From positions 1 to 55,350 of the forward strand of contig JANWXW010000008.1 in assembly GCA_025057315.1 (NCBI GenBank): a DNA stretch of 55,350 nucleotides, written 5' to 3'. Under the pieces are notes generated by a model. It had not been told where the DNA came from, did not search any database, and saw only the letters and a program-made list of their open reading frames with translations. This document shows positions 1-8,742 of the stretch, piece by piece (position 1 is the first letter of the stretch; each line of letters begins with the position of its first letter). This DNA is from Myxococcota bacterium (GTDB lineage Bacteria > Myxococcota_A > Polyangia > Palsa-1104 > JAEUJZ01). The translations under genes were made by a program, and so were the position numbers.

Positions 1-1
1 G

Positions 2-145
2 GTCGAAATCGACATCCCAGCCGAATTCATCGGCCGCCCCCACGTCTCGGTGTCGTTCCTGGTGCTGACCGGCTCGTACGGCCCAGGCTTCGGCGCCGCC
101 GTCGACGATGTCAAGATCCTGACCGACTGCCACCCCGGCTACTAG
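2..145 (+). CDS. C-terminal end of a secreted protein (partial)
   Basis: The window opens inside a gene. The last 47 codons are readable in one frame and end at a TAG at 143-145. The sequence is rich in beta-forming residues (PHVSVSFLVLTGSYG) and ends with DDVKILTDCHPGY. This resembles the last strands of a jelly-roll carbohydrate-binding or choice-of-anchor domain of an extracellular protein, where a DDV-type strand near the end is common. The function cannot be told from this fragment. A strong hairpin follows 20 bases after the stop, so the transcript probably ends there. Confidence 0.6.
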   Translation, partial: VEIDIPAEFIGRPHVSVSFLVLTGSYGPGFGAAVDDVKILTDCHPGY

Positions 146-164
146 CTGTTCAGCGTTTCCCCGG

Positions 165-200
165 GGGAGGGGGGCTCCTGGCAGACCCGGCCCCCCTCCC
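165..200 (+). terminator. Strong GC-rich terminator hairpin
   Basis: An 11-base perfect inverted repeat (165-175 GGGAGGGGGGC with 190-200 GCCCCCCTCCC) has a 14-base loop and a pyrimidine-rich tail starting TCTGTTCCTCT. It lies just after the partial gene ending at 145 and before the gene starting at 271, so it is well placed as a factor-independent terminator, although the tail is not a pure T tract. Confidence 0.7.
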
Positions 201-270
201 TCTGTTCCTCTGCCTGCTGCCGCTTCTCTACTCCCTCCGGGTGCCATGGTAAGCTGACCCTGGAGGTCCC

Positions 271-861
271 ATGCGTCCGTTTGCACTGCATGTCCTTGTG
301 GCTCTGCTCCTGCTCGGCCCCCCTCCCTTGGCGGACGCAGCGCGGTGCAAGAGGGGCAAGAAGCCCTGCGGCGACCGGTGCATTCCCGCCAGCAAGGCCT
401 GCGTCGAGGACCCAGGGCCGCAGGAACCAGGCGGCACCCAGACACTGAGCTGCAAGAGGGGCAAGAAGCCCTGCGGCGACCGGTGCATTCCCGCCAGCAA
501 GGCCTGCGTCGAGCCGACCACGCCCGCCGCTCCCACGCCAGAGCCGAAGCTGGCCTCGGCCTCCTCAACCGAGGTGGCGGCGGCCTTCAAGAGCCAGGCT
601 GGGCAGGCCATGCTGCAGCTTGCGCGGGCACTGCTCAAGAGCGGCGAGCTGGATGTAGACGAGACGATGCGCCTTAGCTTCCGCCAGGGGCTCAGGGGCA
701 TCCAGCCGCCTCTTCCCATCTGCAACATCGGTCACGTCCAGCTCGTCCGCGACTGTGACGCCGCCATCGGCGCATCGGTGACACTGCCCTGCTATCTGGC
801 TGTGGACGAGATGGCAGAGGTGTGCAAGCTCCTCGGACAACCCATGCCGACCGTAAAGTAA
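271..861 (+). CDS. Secreted protein with duplicated Cys-rich GKKPCGDRC motif
   Basis: This is a 196-residue protein with an N-terminal signal peptide (residues 1 to about 23, hydrophobic VLVALLLLG core, cleavage near ADA-A). Two identical 21-residue Cys-rich modules follow, starting at Cys26 and Cys61. Each has four Cys in the pattern C-x6-C-x3-C-x6-C. Similar GK-x-CG-x-x-CI modules occur in small secreted proteobacterial proteins. The C-terminal half (about 100-196) is helical with further Cys residues. ATG 271 has a GGAGG site about six bases upstream. The gene ends three bases before the convergent permease gene. The function is unknown; the module may be a small disulphide or metal-binding knot. 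Confidence 0.75.
   Translation: MRPFALHVLVALLLLGPPPLADAARCKRGKKPCGDRCIPASKACVEDPGPQEPGGTQTLSCKRGKKPCGDRCIPASKACVEPTTPAAPTPEPKLASASSTEVAAAFKSQAGQAMLQLARALLKSGELDVDETMRLSFRQGLRGIQPPLPICNIGHVQLVRDCDAAIGASVTLPCYLAVDEMAEVCKLLGQPMPTVK
346..513 (+). repeat. 63-base perfect direct repeat inside the Cys-rich gene
   Basis: Bases 346-408 and 451-513 are identical over 63 bases, separated by 42 bases (period 105). Each copy encodes one Cys-rich module. Identity at synonymous positions as well as residues points to a recent duplication or gene conversion. Confidence 0.9.
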
Positions 862-864
862 AGC

Positions 865-2382
865 TCACAATCTTAGCCCGCGCACAGGGCGCAGCCGGGA
901 CGCCAGCCAGGCCGGGTAGATCGTCGCGCACAGCGACAGCGCGAGCGAGGCTGCCAGCACGGCCAAGATCTCCCACGGGTTGACGTTCACTGGCAGCTTG
1001 GGGATGTAGTAGACATCGGTGTTAAGGGGGATGCCAAACCGGTCCAAAGCCAGGCAGGCCAGGCTGCCGCAGGCGATGCCGACCCCTGTGCCCAGCAGGC
1101 CCATGTACAGGCCCAGCAGGATGAAAATGCGCAAGACGGCGCCGTCGGTGGCACCCATGGACTTCAAGATGGCCACCTCCTTGCCCTTTTCCATGACCAG
1201 CATGATGCCGTTGGAGATGATGGAAAAGGCCGCCACCACAATGATGAAGCACAGGGCGATGAACATGGCGATCTTTTCCAGCTTCAGCGCCGAAAAGAGG
1301 CTGCGGTTGAGCTGCTTCCAGTCCTCCACCTCGTAGCCCGGTCCGAGTGCCTGCCGCACGGCCGCCATGACCGGCTCGGTGCGCTCGGGATCGGCCAGCT
1401 TTAGTTCCAACCCCGTCACCTCGTCGCCCATGCCGAGGAACTTCTGCGCCGCTGGCAGGTCCAGATAGATGTACTTGCTGTCATATTCGTACATGCCGGA
1501 AAAAAAGATGGCGACCACGCGAAAGGGCTTGGCCTTGGGAATGGGCCCTGTCGGACCGACGTCGCCCAACGGCGAGACGATGTTGACCTCGTCCCCCAGG
1601 TAGACGCGCAGGTTCTTGGCCAGCTCGCGGCCGATGACCACACCGGGCAGCACGCGCCGTCGGGGAGGGGGCTCTGCGGTGCCCTGCATGCTGGCCCCTG
1701 GGTCCGGCAGCCCCAGTGGGGGCGGTCGGCCGAGCTCGGGGAGCCGCTCCGGGTGGCGTAGGTTGTCCAGGCTGCCCACGTCGGTGTTTCGCACCAAGTC
1801 GGTGACCCGTCCGATGGTCTCCGGGTCAATCCCCTTGATGACCACACCGCTTAGATTGGACGGGCTGGCGATCATCAGCTCACTGGACAGGTAAGGCGTG
1901 CCAGCGACGACACCAGGCAGCTTCTCGATGCGTCGCAGCACCTCGCGGTAATCGACAAACGGTCGGTCGGGGCAGGTCACGACCATGTGAGCATGGGTGC
2001 CGAGGATCTTCTGCTTGAGGTCCTGCTCGAATCCGGACATCACCGACAGGACCGTTACCAGCGCCCCGGTGCCAAGAAAGAGGCCAAAGGTGGAGATGGT
2101 GGTAAAGATGGACAGTTTGCGAATGAGCTCGACGAAGAACGCCGCCAGGACAAAGACGAGGACCGAGATATATTTTGCGTACCGCAAAATGGGTCCCAAG
2201 GCATACAGGCGCGCGTCAAAGTGGGCCTGCAGGCGCCGCTCCAGCAGATGGTGGAGCAGGTACAACAGCAACGTCACCACGAGCAGCGACAGGCTGATGA
2301 GCCGAAGCCGCCATCCTCGCTTCCGCGGCCGGTTCGCCCGCAGGTAGCGGGCAGCAACGAGCAGCTCGAAGCCCCCTTTCAC
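865..2382 (-). CDS. LolC/LolE-family lipoprotein-release ABC permease with extra N-terminal membrane segments
   Basis: This 505-residue inner-membrane protein is homologous to LolC/LolE, which with the ATPase LolD extracts lipoproteins for transfer to LolA. The family start is seen ([12 protein letters not shown]), then the conserved first permease segment (about 95-117) leading into [18 protein letters not shown], a periplasmic MacB-like domain, and the FtsX-type C-terminus with [15 protein letters not shown] and [11 protein letters not shown]. It is about 100 residues longer than typical LolC/E. About 80 residues with two extra hydrophobic segments (about 28-45 and 71-87) are inserted before the usual first segment. 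The GTG start overlaps the lysS stop (GTGA), so translation is probably coupled. No lolD is in the window. Confidence 0.85.
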   Translation of the reverse strand: MKGGFELLVAARYLRANRPRKRGWRLRLISLSLLVVTLLLYLLHHLLERRLQAHFDARLYALGPILRYAKYISVLVFVLAAFFVELIRKLSIFTTISTFGLFLGTGALVTVLSVMSGFEQDLKQKILGTHAHMVVTCPDRPFVDYREVLRRIEKLPGVVAGTPYLSSELMIASPSNLSGVVIKGIDPETIGRVTDLVRNTDVGSLDNLRHPERLPELGRPPPLGLPDPGASMQGTAEPPPRRRVLPGVVIGRELAKNLRVYLGDEVNIVSPLGDVGPTGPIPKAKPFRVVAIFFSGMYEYDSKYIYLDLPAAQKFLGMGDEVTGLELKLADPERTEPVMAAVRQALGPGYEVEDWKQLNRSLFSALKLEKIAMFIALCFIIVVAAFSIISNGIMLVMEKGKEVAILKSMGATDGAVLRIFILLGLYMGLLGTGVGIACGSLACLALDRFGIPLNTDVYYIPKLPVNVNPWEILAVLAASLALSLCATIYPAWLASRLRPVRGLRL

Positions 2383-4007
2383 GTTCCGACCCGCTCCTTG
2401 TGTGCCTCACCACGGTCCTCGGGGCGGAGCTGGGGGAAGGGGATCACGTCCCGAATCGAAGGCTGGTTGCACAGCAGCATCACCAGCCGGTCGATGCCGA
2501 TGCCCTCGCCCGCGGTGGGCGGCATGCCATATTCCAGTGCGCGGCAGAAATCCTCGTCGTAGTCCATTGCCTCCTCGTCCCCGCGAGCGCGAGCCCTGAG
2601 CTGATCCTCGAAGCGCGAGCGCTGGTCCAGCGGATCATTGAGCTCGGAGAAGGCATTGCACAGCTCCTTGCCGATGACAAACAGCTCGAAGCGGTCGACA
2701 AAGCGCGGATCCCGCTCCGACCGCCGCGACAGCGGAGACAGCTCCAGCGGGAACTCGGTGACAAAGGTCGGCTGGATCAGCCCCTGCTCAACGTGTCTTT
2801 CGAACAGCGCCACCAGCAACTCCCCATAGCTCATCGTTGCGATGTCGGCAGGCCCACGGTCCAGCCCGGCCGCGGCAGGATGCTCCAGGACCCAGCGCCG
2901 CAGCCGCTCCTCGTCCGCTGGGTCGGTGCTGCCAGGGGCCACGGGTGCCTCCGGCAAGGCCTGCTGCACCAGCTCGCGGATGGTCGCCCGGCGGTAGGGC
3001 GGGCGCAGCTCGATGCCCCTGTGCTGCTGATAGTCGATGGTCGTCGTGCCGCGAAGCGCCAGGCACAGGCCAGACAGCAGCTCCTCGGTCAGCACCATCA
3101 GATCTTCGTACGTCGCATAGGCCTGGTAAAACTCAATGGAGGTAAACTCCGGGTTGTGAAAGCGGGACAGGCCCTCGTTGCGAAAGATGCGGCCAATCTC
3201 ATAGACCCGTTCCATCCCGCCGACGACCAGGCGCTTGAGATCCAGCTCGGTGGCGATGCGCAAATACAGATCCAGCCCGAGCGCGTTGTGGTGCGTGCGG
3301 AACGGCCGTGCTGCTGCGCCGCCACGGGTCTGCAGCAGCATCCGGGTCTCGCACTCGACGTAACCGCGTTCGTCGAAGAACCGCCTGATGTAGCTGATGA
3401 TGCGAGCGCGCTGGCGGAACACCTCGGCCACCTCTGGATGGACGATCATGTCCACGTAGCGCTGCCGGTAGCGTAGCTCAACATCCTGCAGCTCGCTGCC
3501 CTTTTGCAGTACCTTGCCAGGCAAAGGACGCAGGGACTTCGTCAGCAGGCGCAGCTGCTCGACGCGCAATGCCCGCTTGTTTCGCCGGGTGCGGAACAGC
3601 GGCCCACGTGCCCCCACGAAGTCACCGAGGTGGAGCAGTTTGCTCAGGGCAAATGCCTCCTGTACCTCTGCCCTCAGGTACAGCTGCACCATGGCACCGC
3701 CATCGCCACGGAGAAAGAGAAACCTGGCCTTGCCCATGTCGTTGACCTGCAGCAGGCGCCCCGCCACGGCGTAGCGCGGGGCATCTGGCGGAATCTCATC
3801 CTCGGTGGGTAGCGCGCACAGTTCCTCGTCTGTGGCACCAGGCAGGTCGCGGATCTGTCGGTCGATGCGAAAGTCGTTGGCATACGGGTTGATGCCCTGG
3901 TCCCGGAGCCGCTGCAGGGTTCGTTGCCGTTCCTGCATCTGGCCGAGCAGGTCGCTGCGCTCGGTGGCTTCGGGCCGCGAAAGGGGGGAGGCGCTCTGGT
4001 CGCTCAT
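2379..4007 (-). CDS. lysS: Lysyl-tRNA synthetase, class II
   Basis: The protein charges tRNA-Lys with lysine in the cytoplasm. All class II landmarks are present: an N-terminal OB-fold anticodon-binding domain, motif 1 around [18 protein letters not shown], motif 2 [18 protein letters not shown], and motif 3 [13 protein letters not shown] near the C-terminus. At 542 residues from ATG 4007 it is slightly longer than the usual 500. An in-frame GTG at 4055, nine bases after the prfB stop, would add 16 residues. Neither start has a clear ribosome-binding site; I chose the ATG. It is the middle gene of prfB-lysS-permease, and its TGA overlaps the next start. Confidence 0.93.
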   Translation of the reverse strand: MSDQSASPLSRPEATERSDLLGQMQERQRTLQRLRDQGINPYANDFRIDRQIRDLPGATDEELCALPTEDEIPPDAPRYAVAGRLLQVNDMGKARFLFLRGDGGAMVQLYLRAEVQEAFALSKLLHLGDFVGARGPLFRTRRNKRALRVEQLRLLTKSLRPLPGKVLQKGSELQDVELRYRQRYVDMIVHPEVAEVFRQRARIISYIRRFFDERGYVECETRMLLQTRGGAAARPFRTHHNALGLDLYLRIATELDLKRLVVGGMERVYEIGRIFRNEGLSRFHNPEFTSIEFYQAYATYEDLMVLTEELLSGLCLALRGTTTIDYQQHRGIELRPPYRRATIRELVQQALPEAPVAPGSTDPADEERLRRWVLEHPAAAGLDRGPADIATMSYGELLVALFERHVEQGLIQPTFVTEFPLELSPLSRRSERDPRFVDRFELFVIGKELCNAFSELNDPLDQRSRFEDQLRARARGDEEAMDYDEDFCRALEYGMPPTAGEGIGIDRLVMLLCNQPSIRDVIPFPQLRPEDRGEAHKERVGT

Positions 4008-4064
4008 GCTGGCTTCGATGCTGGCTTGGATGACACCGGTCCGCTGCCCGACCACCCGCTGGGC

Positions 4065-5187
4065 TCAGGAGGTCCTGCCCCGGCTGGCCTGGCTGATCAG
4101 ATATTCTTTGATAAATGCGTCGATTTCTCCATCCAGGACGGCATCTACATCGCCGACCTTCAATTCGGTGCGATGGTCCGTCACCAGACGATACGGGGCG
4201 AGCACGTAGGAGCGGATCTGGCTGCCCCACTCGATGGACTTTTTCTGACTGTGGGCCTCGTCGAGCTTAGCCTCCTGCTCGCGTAGCTTCATCGCATAGA
4301 GCATGGCGCGCAGCATCTTCATCGCCGTGGAGCGGTTTTTGTGTTGCGAGCGCTCGGACTGGCACTTGGCCACAAGTCCGGTCGGCTTGTGGATGATGCG
4401 CACCGCAGACTCGGTCTTGTTCACATGCTGCCCACCGGCCCCCCCTGAGCGCATGGTCTGCACCTCCAGGTCCTCCTCCCGGATGTCCACCTCGATGGAG
4501 TCGTCAATCTCGGGGTAGACAAACACCGCGGCAAAGGCCGTGTGGCGCCGTGCGTTGGCATCGAAGGGAGAGATGCGTACCAGGCGGTGTACGCCGCTTT
4601 CGGCGCGCAGGTAACCGTAGGCCCACTCCCCCTTGACCGAGTAGGTGGCGCTCTTGATGCCCGCGTCCTCCCCCGGCTGGTGGTCCAGTTCCTCCACCGC
4701 GTAGCCCCGACGCTCACACCAGCGCAGATACATCCGGCAGAGCATCTCGGCCCAATCCTGCGCATCCACCCCACCTGCGCCGGCGTTGATGGACAGCAGG
4801 GCATTGGCCCGGTCGTGCTCGCCCGATAACATCCGCGCCAGTTCCATTTGATCGATGGCCAGGCAGAGCTGCGCTGCCGCCTGCGCTGCCTCTGCGGCTG
4901 TGGCCGCGTCGTCCGCCTCGGCAGCGAGCTCTAGCAACACCCGCGCATCCTCCAGGCGGCGCTGCTGCCTCTCCCAGCCCTCGACGGTGCTCCGCAGGCC
5001 CGCCTGCTCCTTCAGCAGCGCCTGGGCCCGCTGTTGGTCGTTCCAGAAACTGGCCTCGGCGGCTAGGCGGTCAATCTCGGCGATGCGCTCGCGGCTCCGA
5101 TCGATGTCAAAGATGCCCCCGGAGGGCCAACAGGCGCTCTCCGAGGGACTCCAGCAGGTCTTTGGTTTCACGGATCTCGATGGGCAT
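4065..5187 (-). CDS. prfB: Peptide chain release factor 2, expressed by programmed +1 frameshift
   Basis: RF2 recognises UAA and UGA stop codons and triggers peptide release. The tripeptide anticodon SPF (in VRISPFDAN) and the catalytic GGQ (in GGAGGQHVN) are both present. The gene is in two frames. It begins at ATG 5187 (MPIEIRETKD), with an AGAGGT site at 5203-5198. After 26 codons it meets an in-frame TGA at 5109-5107, and a +1 shift continues into DIDRSRERIAE and the rest, giving 373 residues. A single-frame reading starting near 5171 would give a wrong N-terminus. It heads the operon with lysS. Confidence 0.95.
5106..5121 (-). promoter_or_regulatory. prfB +1 programmed frameshift site
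   Basis: Read on the minus strand the site is CGGGGGCATCTTTGAC. It has an internal Shine-Dalgarno-like GGGGG, a three-base spacer, and CTT TGA C. This matches the E. coli prfB site AGGGGGTATCTTTGAC in every functional position. Ribosomes slip from CTT to the +1 frame when RF2 is scarce, so RF2 controls its own level. Confidence 0.95.
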
Positions 5188-5307
5188 GGACGCGCTTACC
5201 TCTAGCACAGATCCGACTCCCGGCGCTGCTACTTCGCCGGCCGCAGCTCCCCCCGTCGAGAGTACTGTAGACGCCTTTGCCCTCCCTCGGCAATGACCTC
5301 GCCGGGG

Positions 5308-5678
5308 CTACCGGGTTCTACCGGGGTGGAAGGCGCGCATGCTGGCGACGCCCATGCGGCGCCCCGACCGAATCACCCATGCCTCCACGATGAGTGTCTC
5401 CAGCCGGCCCAGCAGAAAGTAGTCCCCCGCAGGTCGATGGTAGAGGTGGGGTCAGTGGGCTCCACCGTGGTCCATGCCGTAGCGCCGCCGGCAGCATCCA
5501 CCAGCGAGGAGATGAGCCCGCCACGCAGCGCCGGGCGGAAGGGGTCACCGACCAACTCGGGGCGGAATGGCACCGGGACGCGAGCGCGGCCCGCCTCCGG
5601 CGTGTCCACCTGCATGCCAAGAAACGCATTGAACAGGCTCTGCTCGCCCATAAAGCGCCGCACCGGCCGCATCAGCAC
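5308..5678 (-). pseudogene. PaaI-type hotdog thioesterase, broken by a one-base frameshift
   Basis: Two adjacent frames together make a complete 123-residue hotdog-fold acyl-CoA thioesterase. Frame one (GTG 5678) gives LFNAFLGMQVDTPEAGRA, then the family motif GGLISSLVDAAGG and STIDLRG. Frame two continues with DYFLLGRLETLIVEAWVIRS, then RRMGVASMRAFHPG, to a TAG at 5310-5308. The switch falls at a C5 run (5424-5428, a G5 run in the gene), where one extra base would restore the frame. Frame one alone stops early in a nonsense tail. It may be a true pseudogene or an assembly error in the homopolymer. The substrate is unknown; the family hydrolyses aryl- or acyl-CoA esters. Confidence 0.75.
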
Positions 5679-5744
5679 ATCAGAACGTTCGCCCCTGACG
5701 TGATCCTCATGGGGCCCGCTACCACAGCGCCTAGCCGAACCATC

Positions 5745-6143
5745 TTAGCGCACAGGAGCGATGAGAACAATGCGCCAGAAGCCATCGATGTGTTGCATGG
5801 TCACGTCGAGCTTTCCGCTGCCGTCTGGCCCCTCGAAGCGCACCGGTACCACCACCTGCGATGAGAAGCGCCAGCCGGAGGTGCGCCCGCGGCGGCTGAC
5901 CTTGCTGCCCGGGAATCCAGGGCTGTAGTGGAGCAGGGGCACCAGGACGCTGTCGCAGTTGATCTCGTCCTGAAGCCGCGGCACAAGAGCGCTGCAAGCC
6001 AAACGGGGCTGCCTGCCGCGCAGGGCCGAGGCGAAGGCCTGCACGGTCTCGATCTGGGCGGGGTGGTCGGCGCTGCATCCGGCTGTGGCCAAGGCCAGCG
6101 CTAGCGCCATGTAGAGGAGGCGAGAGCAGATCGTCACAGCCAA
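5745..6143 (-). CDS. Small lipoprotein of unknown function
   Basis: This 132-residue protein has a lipoprotein signal peptide ending in the lipobox LATAG-C (Cys23 from the TTG start at 6143). GTG 6137 is another possible start; starting at ATG 6110 would leave no positive charge before the hydrophobic core. The mature part has a helix followed by beta-rich sequence ending IDGFWRIVLIAPVR. This looks like an NTF2-like fold or a DUF4878-type lipoprotein, where a Trp-Arg-Ile strand near the end is common, but I am not certain. The gene is oriented away from the MYXO-CTERM gene at 6259. Confidence 0.65.
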   Translation of the reverse strand: MAVTICSRLLYMALALALATAGCSADHPAQIETVQAFASALRGRQPRLACSALVPRLQDEINCDSVLVPLLHYSPGFPGSKVSRRGRTSGWRFSSQVVVPVRFEGPDGSGKLDVTMQHIDGFWRIVLIAPVR

Positions 6144-6258
6144 TCATCCTAGCACGCCCCCCTTGCCCTGGCTGCGCGACATTCCGTAACATCGAGCTGA
6201 ACGAAGCTGAACGCTGAACGACGGCCCGCGGCCCCCAGCGTCATCTAGGAGGTGAACC

Positions 6259-7332
6259 GTGCGCCTCGCCCTCACTTGTGCAGCCCTGGTCCTCGCCTCG
6301 CCAGCGCTGGCCACAGAGGTGGTCCTGCAAAACGATGCCTTCAGCGGCATGAGCCAGCTTTACATCGAGGGCAACTTTGCCGCCAAGGAGGGGGTCGGCG
6401 AGAGCTTCTCGCCACCGGCGGCCTACTACCCCTTCCGCATCGTCGGGGTACAGTTTATGGTCGTCGGTGAAAACGGAGCGGAAGGGGGCACCGACCGGCC
6501 CACCATCGTGGCCTACCGCGACGAGGGCCGCCCTGCGCCGGGTGCCGAACTCGTCCGCACCACGCTCGGCACCGCGGACATGCCGATCGAGGGCACCACC
6601 CGCTTCATCCAGACAGCCGAGTTCAGCGACCAGCCCACGGTCACGGCCGGGCCGGTGCGGGTGGCGCTGTTTTTCAACAAGGCCACGCGGGCCGGCGGGC
6701 TGACCATGCTGTCAGACCGCAGCGTCAGCCCGGCCAGGCACAGCACCCTCTGTCACGAGCCGGCCCCAGGCGCCCCCTGCGTCTGGGACTACAGCGCCAC
6801 CCTGGGCGTCAAGGGCACCTGGTTGCTGCGGCTGGTCATCGATACCATGGGCAACGTCCCTGGCCCGGACATGGGCGGCGGGACGCGGCGCGACATGGTC
6901 CTGGTTCCCCCTGGAGGGGCACCCTACGTGGAGTCGATCATCCCCTCCATGCTCCCAGAGGGAATGGGCGGCCCGGCCATCATCCGCGGCGGGGGCTTTG
7001 TGACGATGGCCCCCAGGTCCACGGTGCTGCTGGACAGCGCCGAGCGGGGCCCGGTCTCCCTCGGCGGCGTGCTCGTCGAGGACGAGCGCACCATCAAGAT
7101 TCAAATCCCAGAGGGGCTCCAGGCAGGCTTCTACGATGTCGTCGTGCAGAACCCAGACGGCCAGAGTGGCAGGCTGTCGCGCGGGCTGACCATCACCCCT
7201 GCCGCAACCAAGGCAGGCTGTAGCTGTGAGGTGGCTGGCGGATCGCGGCCTCCGGTGGGGGGCTGGCTGCTGGCCCTGTCTCTGCTGGCGCTGCTGCTCT
7301 GGCTCGTCCGCCGGCGGGTTGCTTCCGCCTGA
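6259..7332 (+). CDS. Secreted protein with MYXO-CTERM-type C-terminal sorting signal
   Basis: This 357-residue exported protein starts at GTG 6259 behind a near-perfect AGGAGGT site at 6247-6253. It has a signal peptide (residues 1-18), a beta-rich N-terminal domain with FNKATRAGG and a Cys pair, and an IPT/TIG-like domain from about residue 225 (VESIIPSMLPEGMGGPAII). The end is a Cys-containing linker (GCSCEVAGG), a Leu-rich transmembrane stretch and an Arg cluster (VRRRVASA). That order is the MYXO-CTERM signal of myxobacteria, thought to direct processing and surface attachment. It is the strongest single marker of the organism's group here. The molecular function is unknown. Confidence 0.8.
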   Translation: MRLALTCAALVLASPALATEVVLQNDAFSGMSQLYIEGNFAAKEGVGESFSPPAAYYPFRIVGVQFMVVGENGAEGGTDRPTIVAYRDEGRPAPGAELVRTTLGTADMPIEGTTRFIQTAEFSDQPTVTAGPVRVALFFNKATRAGGLTMLSDRSVSPARHSTLCHEPAPGAPCVWDYSATLGVKGTWLLRLVIDTMGNVPGPDMGGGTRRDMVLVPPGGAPYVESIIPSMLPEGMGGPAIIRGGGFVTMAPRSTVLLDSAERGPVSLGGVLVEDERTIKIQIPEGLQAGFYDVVVQNPDGQSGRLSRGLTITPAATKAGCSCEVAGGSRPPVGGWLLALSLLALLLWLVRRRVASA

Positions 7333-7480
7333 CAGGCTTGACCGCTGGGGCCACCCAGGTCCCCCACGGCACTCCATCGGGCGCGTTGTGCCTCCCCAGC
7401 TGGGGCCGCCGCAGCTGTTCTGTTGGTCTGTTGGCGCAGGATATGCCGTCTGCCCCGGCCGAGGCGCACACGTTGCGGAC

Positions 7481-7957
7481 CTAGCCGTCGGACTGGTCGA
7501 TGACCACGATGTCGTCGCGAAGCAGATCCGGGCTCAGCAGGTCCTTTTCCTCCCGATCCATGTCAGCGAGCAGGTCGGCCACCAGAGCGCGCACCATCTT
7601 GCCCAGCGCCTCGGGACCTTGGGCCGCGCTGGTGGCATTGTCGCCGGCCTCGCTCAGCACCTGTCGCTGGCGGGCGTGATCCGCTTGCATGGCCGCGGCA
7701 CGGACGCCCCCCCAGGCATCGATGCCCACCAAGCGCGGCAGCAGGTGCTTTTCCTCGAAGGCCAGGTGAGCGAGCAAGGTCAGCTCCAGGTCCACGGTCT
7801 GGCGCCGCAGCTCCATGAGCAGCTCGGTCTGCCCCGCCAGCACCGCAGCTGCCAGCTCGTCCAGCTGCGCCAGACGCCGACGCAGGCCCACATGCTGGGC
7901 TAGGATCTGGGTGCGTACCTGGCTCAGCGGTGGAAGCGGTTCTGGCTCCTGCATCAT
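7481..7957 (-). CDS. Hemerythrin HHE-domain protein
   Basis: The protein is all-helical, about 158 residues, with metal-ligand-type motifs: QHVGLRRRL, LAHLAFEEKHLLPRL, MQADHARQRQ and DMDREEKDLLSP. These fit the four-helix hemerythrin-like fold with His, Glu and Asp ligands for a di-iron centre. Such proteins bind O2, NO or iron, or act in oxidative and nitrosative stress. I chose ATG 7957; an in-frame TTG at 7975 is also possible. It is divergent from the lytic transglycosylase, with 79 bases between the starts. It ends convergently 148 bases from the MYXO-CTERM gene. Confidence 0.8.
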   Translation of the reverse strand: MMQEPEPLPPLSQVRTQILAQHVGLRRRLAQLDELAAAVLAGQTELLMELRRQTVDLELTLLAHLAFEEKHLLPRLVGIDAWGGVRAAAMQADHARQRQVLSEAGDNATSAAQGPEALGKMVRALVADLLADMDREEKDLLSPDLLRDDIVVIDQSDG

Positions 7958-8020
7958 GGCAACAAAGTATAGCAAGCTCGGTACCAGCGCAGCCCGGCTG
8001 GCCTCGCCTGGTCCGTCGCG

Positions 8021-8026
8021 TATAAT
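8021..8026 (+). promoter_or_regulatory. Consensus -10 box very close to a start codon
   Basis: A perfect TATAAT lies in an AT-rich patch (TATAATTTAATTAACC) just before ATG 8037. Transcription would begin around 8032-8034, giving a leader of only a few bases. No good -35 box was seen 16-18 bases upstream. No Shine-Dalgarno sequence precedes the ATG, which fits a nearly leaderless mRNA. Confidence 0.4.
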
Positions 8027-8036
8027 TTAATTAACC

Positions 8037-8723
8037 ATGACCCGCCTGGTGCTCGCGTTGCTTGCCCTGACCACCCCCTTTGCAGCCCGCGGCGATGTCT
8101 GGTCCTACGAGGACAAAGACGGGGTCGTTCACTTCACCAACATCCCCCCCCGCGGCAAGAACGCCCACCTGTGGCGCGTGGTGTACCGGACCGGTCCCGG
8201 CAAGGCCCAGACCGTGTCGGCGGTGTTGCGCGGCGCGGCAGGTCCCTCCAGCTATCCGGGTTGCCGGGAGTCGCGCGCCGACGTGGTGCCGGCCACCGAC
8301 CGGAGCCCGGACCGCTACGTCCGCTACGACGCCTACATCGCAGAGGCCGCAGCCACCTACTCGCTGCCCGAGCCGCTCATCCGGGCCATCATCAAAGCCG
8401 AATCGGACTACGACCCACGGGTGGTAAGCTGCGCCGGGGCGCGTGGTCTGATGCAGATCATGCCTGATGTCGAGCGCGAGCAGCACATCCGCGACGTCTT
8501 TGACCCGCGCGACAACATCCTGGGCGGCTCGCGCCTGCTGCGCATCCTGGCCAATCGGTTCAAGGGCGACCTGGTGCTGACCATTGCCGGCTACCATGCT
8601 GGCGCCGGCGCCGTGCTCAAGTACGGTGGCGTGCCCCCCTACGAGACGACCCAGGCCTACGTCCGCACGGTGCTCAGGCACTATCAGCGGTACAAGGAAA
8701 AGGCCCGGCTCGCCTCGCTGTGA
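8037..8723 (+). CDS. Lytic transglycosylase (SLT family) with N-terminal DUF4124-like domain
   Basis: This 228-residue periplasmic enzyme cleaves peptidoglycan glycan strands. After a signal peptide (1 to about 19) comes a DUF4124-like stretch (VWSYEDKDGVVHFTN). The SLT domain follows from about residue 98: IIKAESDYDPRVVS with the catalytic Glu, GARGLMQIMP, FDPRDNILGGSRLL, and AGYHAGAGAV before YVRTVL. The stretch after MQIMP (DVEREQHI) is less typical than usual but in register. It is the first gene of a co-directional series with the FHA and kinase genes. Confidence 0.9.
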   Translation: MTRLVLALLALTTPFAARGDVWSYEDKDGVVHFTNIPPRGKNAHLWRVVYRTGPGKAQTVSAVLRGAAGPSSYPGCRESRADVVPATDRSPDRYVRYDAYIAEAAATYSLPEPLIRAIIKAESDYDPRVVSCAGARGLMQIMPDVEREQHIRDVFDPRDNILGGSRLLRILANRFKGDLVLTIAGYHAGAGAVLKYGGVPPYETTQAYVRTVLRHYQRYKEKARLASL

Positions 8724-8742
8724 GCTGCCCCCTGGCCCGCTC

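Noticed and set aside
4065..5171. Continuous-frame prfB starting near 5171
   Set aside because: The N-terminus it gives is unlike RF2; the frameshifted version from 5187 matches the family exactly.
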